A stretch of DNA of 64,000 bases from RPQJ01 sp963731105 (GTDB taxonomy: Bacteria; Pseudomonadota; Gammaproteobacteria; Steroidobacterales; Steroidobacteraceae). Each line of letters begins with the position of its first letter. Position 1 is the stretch's first letter. This document shows, one piece after another, positions 14,608-25,175 of the stretch. A model generated the notes under the pieces. It saw only the letters and a list, made by a program, of their open reading frames with translations, ran no database searches and was not told the origin of the DNA. Location of the stretch: contig CAVSUM010000016.1 in assembly GCA_963731105.1 (NCBI GenBank), forward strand, positions 1-64,000. The letters run 5' to 3'. Made by a program: the position numbers and the translations under genes.

Positions 14608-15635
14608 CAGGCGACTCCTCTGTGCCGGAGCGAGGCGAGCCACTCGACCAGCAGCGACTCGACGACCAGTTGCGGCGCCGCCGAGCCCTCGAGGAGCCGG
14701 CGGCTCTCGCGCAGCCGGTCCAGCATCCGGAACGCGGCGCTTATGTTCACTTCGGCGGCGCTCCTTTGCAACAACGCCCCCCCCGGAACCGTGAGCCGCG
14801 TCGCACCCGGCACCGTGCGGGCCCGCACTGCCTCGCCCAGCCAGGACTCGAGCCAGTCGAGCCGTGTCGGCAGGCCCTCGCCCATCATCCCGGCGGCGAC
14901 CCGGGTGACCTCGATGCGTCCGCCGAGCAGATCCTCGAGCAGGCTGGTCATCTGCGCCTCGAGGTCGCTGAAATGCGGCGCCAGCGCCAGCGCCTTGAGC
15001 GGCGCGCCGCCGGCAAGATCGAGCAGGCCGGCTGGCGGGGCGGCGCCCAGTTCCTGGCCGAGCCACGCGCTCGCGATGGCGGCCGGCGGACGCGGCACCT
15101 CGATGCGCTGGCAGCGGCTGCGCAGCGTCGCCAGCAGCCCGGACGGCCGCGAGGTGACCAGCACCAGCAACGTGCGCGGCGCGGGCTCCTCGAGCGTCTT
15201 GAGCAGCGCGTTCTGCGCGTTGGTGGTCATCAGATGCGCCGGCGTGATGATCGCGACCCGGTAGCCGCCGCGCATGCTGGTCATGGCGAGTTGTTCGCAG
15301 ACCTCGCGCACCGCATCCACGCCGATGGACTTCTTGTCCTCCGGGCGGCGCAGCCAGTGCAGGTCGGAATGCGAGGCGGCGCGGCTCAGCGCGCATTCCG
15401 GGCAGGCGCCGCAGGGCGTGACGCCCGGGCCGCGACCGGTGCAGAACATGCCCGCCGCCAGCACCGCGGCAAAGTGCTCCTTGCCGACGCCGTCCGGTCC
15501 ATGCAGCAGCAAACCGTGCGGCAGGCGTCCGCCCGCCAGCGCGGTCTCGAGGCGCGTACGCGCACCGTCGTGCCACGGCAACCACTCGAGCGGCAGGCTG
15601 GTGATCGGGGTGGCGTCGTCCGCTGCGTCTGCCAT
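14607..15635 (-). CDS. holB: DNA polymerase III subunit delta prime
   Basis: 342 residues. It has the clamp-loader AAA+ layout: P-loop region LLLHGPDGVGKEHF near residue 43, a zinc module with CxxC spacing (CGACPEC), the sensor region LMTTNAQNALLKTLEEPAPR, and SRPSGLLATLRSRCQR with the SRC motif near 170. The C-terminal helical part is family-like but variable. It acts in the clamp loader that places the beta clamp on DNA. It starts one base into the tmk stop (TGATG), so it is translationally coupled to tmk. The frame is intact. Confidence 0.88.
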   Translation of the reverse strand: MADAADDATPITSLPLEWLPWHDGARTRLETALAGGRLPHGLLLHGPDGVGKEHFAAVLAAGMFCTGRGPGVTPCGACPECALSRAASHSDLHWLRRPEDKKSIGVDAVREVCEQLAMTSMRGGYRVAIITPAHLMTTNAQNALLKTLEEPAPRTLLVLVTSRPSGLLATLRSRCQRIEVPRPPAAIASAWLGQELGAAPPAGLLDLAGGAPLKALALAPHFSDLEAQMTSLLEDLLGGRIEVTRVAAGMMGEGLPTRLDWLESWLGEAVRARTVPGATRLTVPGGALLQRSAAEVNISAAFRMLDRLRESRRLLEGSAAPQLVVESLLVEWLASLRHRGVA

Positions 15636-16273
15636 CACTCGGTTCCTGTCAGCAGGCGCTCGACGGCCGCACGCACGTCGGCCGACACGTCGTCGACCGG
15701 CCGCGCGGCATCGATGACCCGGAATCGCCGTGGCTCCTGCCGCGCGCGTGCCAGGTACGTGTCGCGGACGCGCTCGAAGAACGCCCGCTGCTCGGATTCG
15801 AAACGATCGGGGCCGTCGTCGCCATTGCGCAGCGCGGCCCGCGCGAGGCCGGCGTCCACGGGCAGGTCGAGCAGCAGCGTCAGGTCCGGCCACAGGTCCG
15901 GGTGGGCGATGCCGGCCAATGCGTCGATCTGCGCCACAGGCAGGCCGCGGCCGCCGCCCTGGTAGGCGTAGGTCGCGTCGGTGAATCGATCGCACAGCAC
16001 CCAGGCGCCGCGCGCCATGGCCGGGCGCACCAGGTTGTCGACGTGCGTGACCCGCGCCGCGAACATCAGCAACAGCTCGCAGGCCTGCGGCATGGGCTCG
16101 GCGTCGCGCTCGAGCAGCATGGCGCGCAGGCGCTCCGCGCGCGGCGTGCCGCCCGGCTCGCGCGTGACGACCACTTCGATCCCACGGTTGCGCAACCATG
16201 CGGCAGCACGGGTGATCTGCGTGCTCTTGCCCGCGCCCTCCCCGCCTTCGAACGTGACGAATCGTCCGCGCAT
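15635..16273 (-). CDS. tmk: thymidylate kinase
   Basis: 212 residues, standard size. P-loop FEGGEGAGKSTQ at residues 8-19, the dTMP-binding arginine region VVTREPGGTPRAERLR, the DRx motif LCDRFTDATYAYQGGGRG, and a LID region with several arginines. It phosphorylates dTMP to dTDP for DNA synthesis. It lies between mltG and holB exactly as in Escherichia coli and Pseudomonas. Confidence 0.92.
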   Translation of the reverse strand: MRGRFVTFEGGEGAGKSTQITRAAAWLRNRGIEVVVTREPGGTPRAERLRAMLLERDAEPMPQACELLLMFAARVTHVDNLVRPAMARGAWVLCDRFTDATYAYQGGGRGLPVAQIDALAGIAHPDLWPDLTLLLDLPVDAGLARAALRNGDDGPDRFESEQRAFFERVRDTYLARARQEPRRFRVIDAARPVDDVSADVRAAVERLLTGTE

Positions 16274-16274
16274 G

Positions 16275-17303
16275 TCACCTGCCCGACTGCTGCTGCCGAT
16301 AGCGTACGAGGTAGCGCCGCACCGCGGCCTCGTGCGCGGCCAGCGTACGCGTGAACTCGTGGCTGCCGTCCGGCAGGCCGGTGGCCACGAAGTACAGGTC
16401 GCCGCGCTCGTCGGGGTTCACGGCGGCGCGCAGCGCCTCGGCGCCGGGCAGCGCGATCGGCGTCGGCGGCAACCCGGCGCGCGTGTACGTATTGTACGGT
16501 CCATCGCGCTCGAGGTCGGCACGCCGCAGGTTGCCGTCGAACCGGGCCCCGAGGCCGTAGATCACCGTCGGGTCGGTCTGCAGTCGCATGCCCTTGCGCA
16601 GTCGCGTGGTGAACACGCCCGCGATGCGCGGCCGTTCACTGGCCAGCGCCGTTTCCTTCTCGATGAGCGAGGCCAGCACCAGCGCCTCGTCCGGGCTGTC
16701 GAACGGCAGGTCCGCGGCCCGCGCCGCCCACGCCGTCGCCAGCTCGTCGCGCATGCGTGCGTGGGCCTGCCTCAGGATCTCGAGGTCGGTGGTGCCCTTG
16801 CCGAACAGGTAGGTGTCCGGGAAAAAGCGACCCTCGGGGTGCTGACCCGGCTCGCCGAGCGCGGCCATGACCGCGGCATCGTCCTGGCCTTCGAGCGTGT
16901 GCTCGAGGTGCGGCTCCTGCTCGATGGCGCGCCGGGCTTCGCGGAAGGTCCAGCCCTCGACCAGGGTCACCGAATGCTGCACCACCTTGCCCGACTCGAG
17001 CAGCACGAGCAGGGTGCGCGGCGTCGTGCCGGGCTCGATCGCATACTCGCCGGCCTTGATGCGGGCGTCGGCGCCGGTCGCCCGCGCATAGGCCTGCAGC
17101 CAGCGCGGATGGGTGAGCACGCCGCGCGCTGCAAGTTCGCGCGCAGTGGCGACGAGGGGTTGCCCGCGCGGGATCTCGATCGACGCGGCGGCCCCCTCGA
17201 CGGCGAGCGGTGCGTCGAGCCAGCGTTGCACCTGGCCGTACGCCACGAGCAGCGCCAGCGCGGCGACGACGAGCAGCGCAAGCGCGGCGCGGCGCAGGGT
17301 CAC
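16275..17303 (-). CDS. mltG: endolytic murein transglycosylase MltG
   Basis: 342 residues. One N-terminal membrane helix (AALALLVVAALALLVAYG, about residues 6-23) anchors it in the inner membrane. The YceG domain follows, with LESGKVVQHSVTLVEGWTFR, FFPDTYLFGKGTTD, and the catalytic glutamate in LASLIEKETALASERP (about residue 215). It ends with NTYTRAGLPPTPIALPG. MltG cuts nascent glycan strands and sets their length. It follows pabC with a 4-base overlap. Confidence 0.92.
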   Translation of the reverse strand: MTLRRAALALLVVAALALLVAYGQVQRWLDAPLAVEGAAASIEIPRGQPLVATARELAARGVLTHPRWLQAYARATGADARIKAGEYAIEPGTTPRTLLVLLESGKVVQHSVTLVEGWTFREARRAIEQEPHLEHTLEGQDDAAVMAALGEPGQHPEGRFFPDTYLFGKGTTDLEILRQAHARMRDELATAWAARAADLPFDSPDEALVLASLIEKETALASERPRIAGVFTTRLRKGMRLQTDPTVIYGLGARFDGNLRRADLERDGPYNTYTRAGLPPTPIALPGAEALRAAVNPDERGDLYFVATGLPDGSHEFTRTLAAHEAAVRRYLVRYRQQQSGR

Positions 17304-18121
17304 GCGTCGGTCCGGCTGGTCCGTTCGAGCAGGACGCGCGTGAGCTCGCCGGGCGCGGCGTAACGGCGCACGCCGAGCACCTCGCCCACGGGACGCACGC
17401 CTGTGATGGCGTTGGTGAGGAACAGTTCGTCGGCCGCGGCGAGCTCGGCGGCAAACACGTCGGTGATCTCCACGTCGATCGCCAGCTCGCGCGCGGCGTC
17501 AAGTACCACACCGCGCATCACGCCCGCGACGCCGCAGTCGCGGATCGCCGGCGTGACGAGCTTGCCGTCCCGCACCAGGAATACGTTGGCGGCCGTCGCG
17601 CAGACGATGCGCCCGTCAAGCGCGGACATCAGTCCTTCGGCGATGCCCGGGTCGTCCCATTCGGCGCAGGCGAGCACCTGCTCGAGCCGGTTCAGGTGCT
17701 TGAGCCCGGCGAGCCGGGGATTGAGGCCGAGTGGCGTGTCGCACAGGCGCACGACGATGCCGTCCTCAGGGTCGTTGCGCGGCTTGGGCGCCGAGGACAC
17801 GACAATCCTCGTCACCGACGGTTCCGCCGGCGGGCGGTAGCTGCGCGGACCGGGTCCGCGCGTCACGATCAGCTTCACCGAGCCGGCACCGAGGCCGACC
17901 AGCGCTCGCTCGCACTCGTTCGCGATCAGGTTCGGGTCGGGCACCGGCAAGCCGAGCCGGCGGCCTCCGTCCGCGAGCCGCTCCATGTGGCGCGCGAAGT
18001 TGCGCACGCGGCCGTTGGTCGCGGCCATCGTCTCGAACAATCCGTCACCGTACTGCAGTCCGCGGTCGTCCACCGAGATGGCCGAGGACTCGACGCCGTT
18101 CACCAGTCGCCTTCCAATCAT
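17300..18121 (-). CDS. pabC: aminodeoxychorismate lyase (PLP-dependent)
   Basis: 273 residues from the ATG at 18121, which overlaps the pabB stop (ATGA). Class IV aminotransferase fold: SVDDRGLQYGDGLFETMA at the N-terminus, the PLP lysine in LAGLKHLNRLEQV, and TNAITGVRPVGEVLG near the C-terminus. It converts 4-amino-4-deoxychorismate to p-aminobenzoate and pyruvate for folate synthesis. Branched-chain aminotransferase is the alternative for the fold, but the pabB-pabC-mltG-tmk order makes pabC the better call. Confidence 0.88.
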   Translation of the reverse strand: MIGRRLVNGVESSAISVDDRGLQYGDGLFETMAATNGRVRNFARHMERLADGGRRLGLPVPDPNLIANECERALVGLGAGSVKLIVTRGPGPRSYRPPAEPSVTRIVVSSAPKPRNDPEDGIVVRLCDTPLGLNPRLAGLKHLNRLEQVLACAEWDDPGIAEGLMSALDGRIVCATAANVFLVRDGKLVTPAIRDCGVAGVMRGVVLDAARELAIDVEITDVFAAELAAADELFLTNAITGVRPVGEVLGVRRYAAPGELTRVLLERTSRTDA

Positions 18122-19482
18122 GCAGTGCTCCCAAGCGCGCGCAGCAGGCCGCGGGCCTTGGCGCGAGTTTCCTCCAATTCGGACTCCGGGCGCGAGTCCG
18201 CGACGATGCCGGCCCCGGTGCGGAACTCCACCGTCCCGTCGCGCACCGCCAGCGTGCGGATCAGGATGTTCAGGTCGAGCGAGCCGTCGCGGCCGAGATA
18301 GCCCATCGAGCCCGTGTACGCGTCGCGCGGCGTGCCCTCGAGCGCGCCGAGCAGTTCCATGCAGCGCACCTTCGGGCACCCGGTGATCGTGCCGCCCGGG
18401 AACACGGCGGCGATCGCCTCGCCGGGCGTCACCTCCGGGCGCAGCTCGCCGCGCACGTTCGACACGATGTGATGCACCGTGGCATAGCTCTCGATGGTCA
18501 TGAACTCGTCCACCTGCACCGTGCCGCCCCGGCAGATGCGGCCGAGGTCGTTGCGCTCGAGGTCCACGAGCATGACGTGCTCGGCCTGCTCCTTCTCATT
18601 GAGCCGCAGCTCGACGCGCAGTTCTGCGTCGCGTGCCGCGGATTCGCCGCGCGGACGCGTGCCAGCGATGGGTCGCGTGCTCGCCACCTGGCCGCGGATG
18701 CGCAGCAGGCGCTCCGGCGACGAACTCAACAGCGCGAAGCCGGGCAGCACCGCGCTGCCGGCGAACGGCGCCGGGTTCGCGACCCGCAGTCGTCGGTACA
18801 GGTCGGCCGCAGTGGCGCCGCCAGCGAGCCGGGCCCGCCAGCCGCGCGACAGGTTGGCCTGGTACACGTCGCCGCGCCCGATGGCCTCGAGCACGTCGGC
18901 CACGCCGTGCCGGAAGCGTTCGGCTGGTTCTTCCTCCACCGGCCCGGCAATGCCGCCGACGCCCGGCGACTGCCGTTGCCACCGGCTGCGCTGCGGCAAC
19001 GCTGTCGGCAGCGAACTGCCGCTGCAACTGCTGCTCGAACCCGGCCTCGGCGTGCAGCGCTACGCTGCCCGTCTCGCGATCGCGCACGATCGCGCCGCGC
19101 ATGCGCCACGCAATCGCGCGCGGCAGGCACGACGGCGGCAGGCGCAGTGTCGGCTCGATCTCGCCGGCAAGTTCGTAGCCCAGGTACAGGAACCAGCCGC
19201 CGACGAAGGGCGCGCCCGGCTCGCCGGTGGCAGCGGTGCGCTCGGCGTGCCAGCACGCGTCCAGCGCATCGAGGAACCGCGCGTGGCCTGCGGCCGCTGC
19301 CGGGCCGTCGATGCGTCCATCGGCGTGCTGCAGCAGCATCGGTCCCGGCAGCGCGAGCAACAGGTCGTAGCGGCCGAGGTCGGGCTCGCCGCCGACGCTT
19401 TCGAGCAGCACGGGGTAACGGTCCGGCTCGAGCTCGTGGAGCCGCAGCAACACGTCCGTGTCGCTGGCGTCGCGCCGCGGCG

Positions 19483-19486
<4 letters not shown>
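18118..19486 (-). CDS. pabB: aminodeoxychorismate synthase component I, one frame break
   Basis: The N-terminal half (from 19486) carries the TrpE/PabB lobe: LHELEPDRYPVLLESV, DLGRYDLLLALPGP, FVGGWFLYLGYELAGEIEP. Near 18955-18980 the frame shifts and the chorismate-binding half follows: DVYQANLSRGWRA, RPIAGTRPRGES, LVDLERNDLGRIC, FPGGTITGCPKVRCMELL and GAGIVADSRPESELEETR. The length is 3n+1, so one inserted base would restore about 455 residues. The enzyme makes 4-amino-4-deoxychorismate from chorismate, with a glutaminase partner elsewhere. A four-base overlap with fabF upstream couples them. Confidence 0.85.
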
Positions 19487-20727
<1,241 letters not shown>

Positions 20728-20794
20728 GCTGCGTCCCCCAGGCTTTATACAGTTCGCTGCGACTGCCGTCCGTGGCAGTGCAGGGGCCAGCCGG

Positions 20795-21037
20795 TCAGGC
20801 CTGGCTGCGACGCTCGTTGATGTAGTCGATCGCCTGCTGGACCGTGGTGATCTTCTCGGCGTCCTCGTCCGGGATCTCCGTCTCGAACTCCTCTTCCAGC
20901 GCCATGACCAGCTCGACCGTGTCGAGCGAATCGGCGCCGAGGTCGTCGACGAAGGACGAATCGTTGGTCACTTCTTCTTCCTTGACCCCCAGCTGCTCGG
21001 CAACGATCGCCTTCACGCGCTGTTCGATACTGCTCAT
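20795..21037 (-). CDS. acpP: acyl carrier protein
   Basis: 80 residues from MSSIEQRVKAIVAEQLGVKE. The phosphopantetheine serine is in GADSLDTVELVMALEEEF (Ser37). The protein is strongly acidic, as usual. It carries growing acyl chains for FabD/FabG/FabF, which surround it. The ATG at 21037 is preferred over an upstream one because it gives the conserved N-terminus and has AGAGGA upstream. It has its own sigma70-like promoter (21108-21137). Confidence 0.95.
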   Translation of the reverse strand: MSSIEQRVKAIVAEQLGVKEEEVTNDSSFVDDLGADSLDTVELVMALEEEFETEIPDEDAEKITTVQQAIDYINERRSQA

Positions 21038-21107
21038 TGTCTTTGGAGTCCTCTGTGGAAAACGGGCCTGCCGACCCACCCCCAAGGGGGTCCGGCATGG
21101 GGCGCGT

Positions 21108-21137
21108 ATTCTAAGTTAAGGGGCGGGACCGGTCCAA
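21108..21137 (-). promoter_or_regulatory. acpP promoter
   Basis: On the minus strand TTGGAC and TAGAAT are separated by 18 bp, in the 117-bp gap between fabG and acpP. The spacing and boxes fit sigma70, giving acpP a high-level promoter of its own as in other gammaproteobacteria. Confidence 0.6.
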
Positions 21138-21154
21138 TGAACCCGAAACCCGTT

Positions 21155-21903
21155 CTAAATCATGTACATGCCACCATTGACATGCAGCGTCTCGCCGGTG
21201 ATGTAGCCGGCCTGCGGCGACGCCAGGAAGGCCACGGCGTGGGCGATGTCCTCCGCTGAGCCGAGCCGGCCGAGCGGCACCTGGCCGAGCAACGCCGTGC
21301 GGGCCGCCTCACCCAGCGCGTCGGTCATGTCGGTGACGACGAAGCCCGGGGCCACCACGTTGACGGTAATGCCTCGCGAACCGACCTCGCGGGCGAGGCT
21401 CTTGCTGAAGCCGATCATGCCGGCCTTGGCCGCCGCGTAGTTCGCCTGGCCGGCGTTGCCCATGACGCCCACCACCGAGGCGATGTTGACGATGCGGCCG
21501 CGGCGCGCCTTCATCATGCCGCGCAGCACCGCCTTGCAGGTGCGGTAGACGGCCGACAGGTCGGTCTCGATCACCACCTGCCAGTCCTCGGCACTCATGC
21601 GCACCAGCAAGCCCGTCGCGGGTCACGCCGGCGTTGTTCACGAGGATCGAGGGCGTGCCGTCCTGTGCCTCCACGTCCTTGAGGCAGGCGTCGACCGCCG
21701 CCGCGTCCGCCACGTCCAGCACCACGCCGCGCCCCTGCACGCCCGCGGCCGCGAACGCGTCGCTCGATGGCCTGCGCGCCAGCGGCACTGGTCGCGGTGC
21801 CGACCACGCGTGCGCCGCGACGCCCCAGCTCGAGCGCAATGGCACGGCCGATGCCGCGCGAGGCACCGGTCACGAAAGCCAGATCATTGCCCAGTTCGGT
21901 CAT
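21155..21903 (-). CDS. fabG: 3-oxoacyl-ACP reductase, two frame breaks
   Basis: The short-chain dehydrogenase features are split across three frames. First NDLAFVTGASRGIGRAIALE (NADPH site), then after about 21765 DAFAAAGVQGRGVVLDVADA through SILVNNAGVTRDGL, and after about 21605 LVRMSAEDWQVVIETDLSAV, IVNIASVVGVMGNAGQANYA with the YxxxK site (NYAAAKAGMIGFSK), ending ITGETLHVNGGMYM. The length is 3n+2; removing two inserted bases gives 248 residues, the family size. The enzyme reduces 3-oxoacyl-ACP with NADPH. As an essential gene it should not be broken in vivo. Confidence 0.88.
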
Positions 21904-21906
21904 GCG

Positions 21907-22848
21907 CTACTCCCGGCACGCGGCCAGCGCCGCCTGCAGTCCGTCCGGATCCTCGATCGCCAGCATCGTGAGGTCGGGTCGCCGCTCGATGCGCTTGTTG
22001 AGCGAGGTCAGCACCTTGCCCGGGCCGCACTCGACGATGGTGGTCACTCCGTTCGCCAGCATGGCACGCACGGTCTCCGCCCAGCGCACCGGCTTGTACA
22101 GTTGCTCCTCGAGCGCGCGACGGATGCCGTCCGGGCTCGAGTGCGTCTGTACGTCCACGGTGTAGACGGCCGGCACGTCCGGCATGCGCACCGCGACGCC
22201 CGCGAGCCGCTGCGCCAGCTGCTGCGCGGCCCCGAGCATCAGGCGGCTGTGCGAGGGCACGCTGACCGGCAGCGCTATCGCGCGCTTGGCGCCGCGCGCC
22301 TTGGCGGATTCGATGGCGCGCGTCACCGCTGCCGCGTTGCCGGCGATGACCACCTGGCCCGGCGCATTGAAGTTGACCGCCTCGACCACTTCGCCGTGCT
22401 CGGCGTCGCGGCAGGCCGCGATCACGTCGGCATCGTCGAGGCCGAGCACCGCCGCCATCGCGCCCTGCCCGATCGGCACGGCCTGCTGCATGACCTGGCC
22501 ACGGAAACGCACCAGGTCCACGGCCGTCGCGAAGTCGAGCGCGCCGGAGCACACGAGCGCCGTGTACTCGCCGAGGCTGTGCCCGGCCATCGCCACCGGC
22601 CGCGCGCCGCCGTGCGCCTGCCAGGCGCGCCAGGTGGCGACACCGGCCGCCAGCATCGCTGGCTGGGTGCGCTCGGTCGTGGCGAGGTCAGCCTCCGGGC
22701 CCTGCTGGCACAGCCGCCACAGGTCGTAGCCGAGCACGGCAGAAGCCTCGGCAAAGGTCTGCTGCACGACCGGTTCGGCGGCGGCGAGCGTCGCCAGCAT
22801 GCCGACCGACTGCGAGCCCTGGCCGGGGAACACGAATGCCAGTGACAT
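21907..22848 (-). CDS. fabD: malonyl-CoA:ACP transacylase
   Basis: 313 residues. It starts MSLAFVFPGQGSQSVGMLAT; the nucleophile elbow GHSLGEYTAL holds the catalytic serine near residue 92; the His-containing motif SVPSHSRLM lies near 200; GPGKVLTSLNKRI is near the end. It loads malonyl groups onto ACP. It is separated from fabG by only three bases. Its usual upstream partners fabH and plsX are not here; a rhombosortase gene takes that position. The frame is intact. Confidence 0.93.
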   Translation of the reverse strand: MSLAFVFPGQGSQSVGMLATLAAAEPVVQQTFAEASAVLGYDLWRLCQQGPEADLATTERTQPAMLAAGVATWRAWQAHGGARPVAMAGHSLGEYTALVCSGALDFATAVDLVRFRGQVMQQAVPIGQGAMAAVLGLDDADVIAACRDAEHGEVVEAVNFNAPGQVVIAGNAAAVTRAIESAKARGAKRAIALPVSVPSHSRLMLGAAQQLAQRLAGVAVRMPDVPAVYTVDVQTHSSPDGIRRALEEQLYKPVRWAETVRAMLANGVTTIVECGPGKVLTSLNKRIERRPDLTMLAIEDPDGLQAALAACRE

Positions 22849-22889
22849 GTCCAACTCTCGTGTGACGCCGGCCGCAGCCGGCCGCGCGA

Positions 22890-23495
22890 TTATAGCGATG
22901 CCGGCCGTGGCGACCGGCACCCGAACCACAGGGCGGCCAACGCGCCGCCGACTGCCCCGTAGGTGTGCGCCTCGTGGATGACCGGCAGCGACAACGATTC
23001 GGCCGTGAACGGCAGCGGCCCGGCCCAGTGTTCCCAGCCGAGCTTGGCGACGAACAGCGCGGTCACGAACCACGCGAACGGATCGCGGGCGCCGCGCAGC
23101 CAGGCCACGAGGCCCGCCGCCATCAGGCCGTGCAGCACGCCGGAGAAACCCACATACCACTCCAGCTGCGGCTCGAGCAGCAGGAAGCCCGCGCCGATCG
23201 CGGCGATCGAGGCGACGGCCATCACGAGCCATTGCCGCGGCGCGTAGTCGTGCGCGAACAGCACAGACACGATGCCGACGCCGAGCAGGTTCCAGCCGAG
23301 GTGTGCCGCATCGGCATGCACCAGGTGTGCCGTCACCAGTCGCCAGGCTTCGCCGGCGAGCACCGCGGCCCGCTCGTAGCGCAATACGTGGATTGCACCG
23401 GGCCCGGCGAGGAACACACCGAGCAGCACCACGACCAGTGCCGCCGGGGCGGCAAGGTCTCCGGCACGCGCGCGCAGCAGTCGTTCCAATCCCAT
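22890..23495 (-). CDS. rrtA: rhombosortase (rhomboid-family intramembrane protease)
   Basis: 201 residues with about six hydrophobic segments. The rhomboid serine motif is GFSGVLHGLMAAG, the catalytic histidine is in HEAHTYGAVGGALAALW near the C-terminus, and AHLGWNLLGVG is the rhomboid HxxxN-like region. Small rhomboids of this shape are the rhombosortases that cleave GlyGly-CTERM sorting tails of proteins leaving through type II secretion. The gene is divergent from and adjacent to gspG of the T2SS operon, which supports this reading. It is transcribed toward fabD with a 41-bp gap. Confidence 0.78.
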   Translation of the reverse strand: MGLERLLRARAGDLAAPAALVVVLLGVFLAGPGAIHVLRYERAAVLAGEAWRLVTAHLVHADAAHLGWNLLGVGIVSVLFAHDYAPRQWLVMAVASIAAIGAGFLLLEPQLEWYVGFSGVLHGLMAAGLVAWLRGARDPFAWFVTALFVAKLGWEHWAGPLPFTAESLSLPVIHEAHTYGAVGGALAALWFGCRSPRPASL

Positions 23496-23521
23496 CACAG
23501 CGCGGGGCCCGGACTTCGATT

Positions 23522-23530
23522 TGCTATGAT
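23522..23530 (+). promoter_or_regulatory. extended -10 element before gspG
   Basis: TGCTATGAT fits an extended -10 (TGnTATnAT) and lies 34 bp before the chosen gspG start; no good -35 is present, as is usual for extended -10 promoters. An ATG inside it would lengthen GspG by 13 residues, which I do not favour. Confidence 0.4.
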
Positions 23531-23564
23531 TCCGGCACTGTACAGCCTGGACCAGACACACGCG

Positions 23565-24017
23565 ATGAACTTCTCCGAGCACCTTGCGCGCGGCACGGGT
23601 CGCGAACGCGGCTTCACCCTCATCGAGATCATGGTCGTCGTGGTGATCCTCGGCATCCTGGCCGCCCTGGTGGCGCCCAACGTGATCCGCCGCATCGACG
23701 ACGCGCGCGTCACCAAGGCGAAGCAGGACATCCGCGCCTACGAGACGGCGCTCAACCTGTACCGCATGGACAACTTCCGCTACCCGACCACCGAGCAGGG
23801 CCTGCAATCGCTGGTGACGCGGCCGAACGACCCCAACATCCGCAACTGGAAGGAAGGCGGTTACGTCGACGGCCTGAAGAAGGACCCGTGGGGCAGCGAC
23901 TACCTGTACATCGCCCCGGGCACGCGCGGCGAGTACGACCTCTACACGCTCGGCGCGGACGGCCAGCCGGGCGGCGAAGGCCCCGATGCCGACATCGGCA
24001 ACTGGAACATCGAGTAG
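23565..24017 (+). CDS. gspG: type II secretion major pseudopilin GspG
   Basis: 150 residues from the ATG at 23565. The prepilin leader of 16 residues ends in Gly before FTLIEIMVVVVILGILAALV, with Glu at +5. The body has the GspG pattern: NLYRMDNFRYPTTEQGLQSL, VDGLKKDPWGSDYLYI, and acidic calcium-binding end residues. It forms the pseudopilus shaft that pushes exoproteins through GspD. It is first of eight genes reading gspG-H-I-J-K-L-M-N; gspC, D, E and F are not in the window. Confidence 0.93.
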   Translation: MNFSEHLARGTGRERGFTLIEIMVVVVILGILAALVAPNVIRRIDDARVTKAKQDIRAYETALNLYRMDNFRYPTTEQGLQSLVTRPNDPNIRNWKEGGYVDGLKKDPWGSDYLYIAPGTRGEYDLYTLGADGQPGGEGPDADIGNWNIE

Positions 24018-24573
24018 CCCCCGGCGCGGCCGGACCGCGGCCGTCCGTGCCTCGGGCTTCACGCTGCTCGAGGTGCTGGTCGTCGTCGTCATCATCGGCA
24101 TCATCGCCAGCATGGCGATGGTCTCCACGCGGGTACTCGGCGGCGACCACGAGATGGACCAGGAGACGAAGCGGTTCGTGGCGGTGCTCTCCCAGGCCCG
24201 CGAGGACGCGATGCTCGAGGGCCGTGACGTCGGCCTGCGCGTCGACGCCCGCGGCTACGATTTCCTGCGCTACGACGGTCGCCGCGAGCAGTGGCAGCTC
24301 GAGACCGAGGACGCGATGCTGCGCGCCCGCAGCCTGCCCGAGGGTCTCGAGGCCGGGCTGTGGCTCGAGTCGCGGCAGGTCAAGCTGGCCGCGCGGGTCG
24401 CGCCGACCGAGCGCACGCCGCCGCAGCCGCAGGTGGTGCTGATGGCCTCGGGGGACATGGTGCCGTTCGAGCTGCGCCTCGAGCGCGCCGGCACGCGCGA
24501 GTTGCGCGCGGTGGTCGGCAGCATCGAAGGCAAGTTCGAAGTCCTCAAGAACGATGCCGTCGCCAGGCGCTGA
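23986..24573 (+). CDS. gspH: type II secretion minor pseudopilin GspH
   Basis: 195 residues. A 24-residue leader (ASG before FTLLEVLVVVVIIGIIASMA) is processed by the prepilin peptidase. It is followed by the beta-rich minor pseudopilin domain (VLSQAREDAMLEGRDVGLRV). The start overlaps gspG by 32 bases. GspH links the tip complex to the GspG shaft. An ATG close behind the stop of gspG is not available, so the overlapping start is kept. Confidence 0.88.
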   Translation: MPTSATGTSSSPRRGRTAAVRASGFTLLEVLVVVVIIGIIASMAMVSTRVLGGDHEMDQETKRFVAVLSQAREDAMLEGRDVGLRVDARGYDFLRYDGRREQWQLETEDAMLRARSLPEGLEAGLWLESRQVKLAARVAPTERTPPQPQVVLMASGDMVPFELRLERAGTRELRAVVGSIEGKFEVLKNDAVARR

Positions 24574-25175
24574 TCGTCGGATGCGCACCGGCGCCCGGGG
24601 CTTCACGCTCATCGAGGTGCTGGCCGCACTGGTCATCGTCGCGCTCGGCATGCTCGGCGTGATCCAGGCCGTGACCCAGACCGTGCGCAACGGCACTTAC
24701 CTGCGCGAGAAGACGCTGGCCCACTGGATCGCGATGAACGTGATCACCGAGCGGCGCCTGATGACTGCACCGCCGCCGGTCGGCGAAAGCTCCGAGGACA
24801 TCGAGTTCGCGAACCAGCGCTGGCGCTGGACGCTGAAGGTCACGCAGACGCAGGTGGCCAGCCTGCGCCGCATGGATGTCTCGGTACGGCCAGCCGAGAA
24901 GCCCGAGGGCACCGCACTCACCACGGTGAGCGGCTTCTACGGCACGGCGATCGGCGCCGCCGGCGGCAGCGCGCTGCCGTGGGCAAACGGCCAGGTGGGC
25001 GGCACCTCCGGCGAGGGCGACGGCACCGAGGGCGACGGCACGGGTAACGAAGACGGACGCCGAGAGTCCCGGCAAGGTCCGCGACGACTCGAAGCGTGGG
25101 GGGCAAGACCGCGGCACCAACCCGCGCAACCAGCGCGAGCCGCCCCCGGGCGTGGATCCCGAGGAATACGAATGA
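24554..25175 (+). CDS. gspI: type II secretion minor pseudopilin GspI, one frame break
   Basis: Leader MPSPGADRRMRTGARG precedes FTLIEVLAALVIVALGMLGV. The body WRWTLKVTQTQVASLRRMDV is family-like. A Gly/Thr/Glu-rich tail follows (GGTSGEGDGTEGDGTGNE). In the frame as read, the ORF runs straight into gspJ. One base out near 25045 gives KTDAESPGKVRDDSKRGGQD and a stop whose TGA overlaps the gspJ ATG, so the apparent GspI-GspJ fusion is an indel artefact. Corrected length about 206 residues, longer than usual because of the tail. A start at residue 10 is possible. Confidence 0.82.

Noticed and set aside
22890..22890. A fatty-acid synthesis role for the gene upstream of fabD (fabH position)
   Set aside because: The protein is a polytopic rhomboid with serine and histidine motifs, not a ketoacyl synthase.
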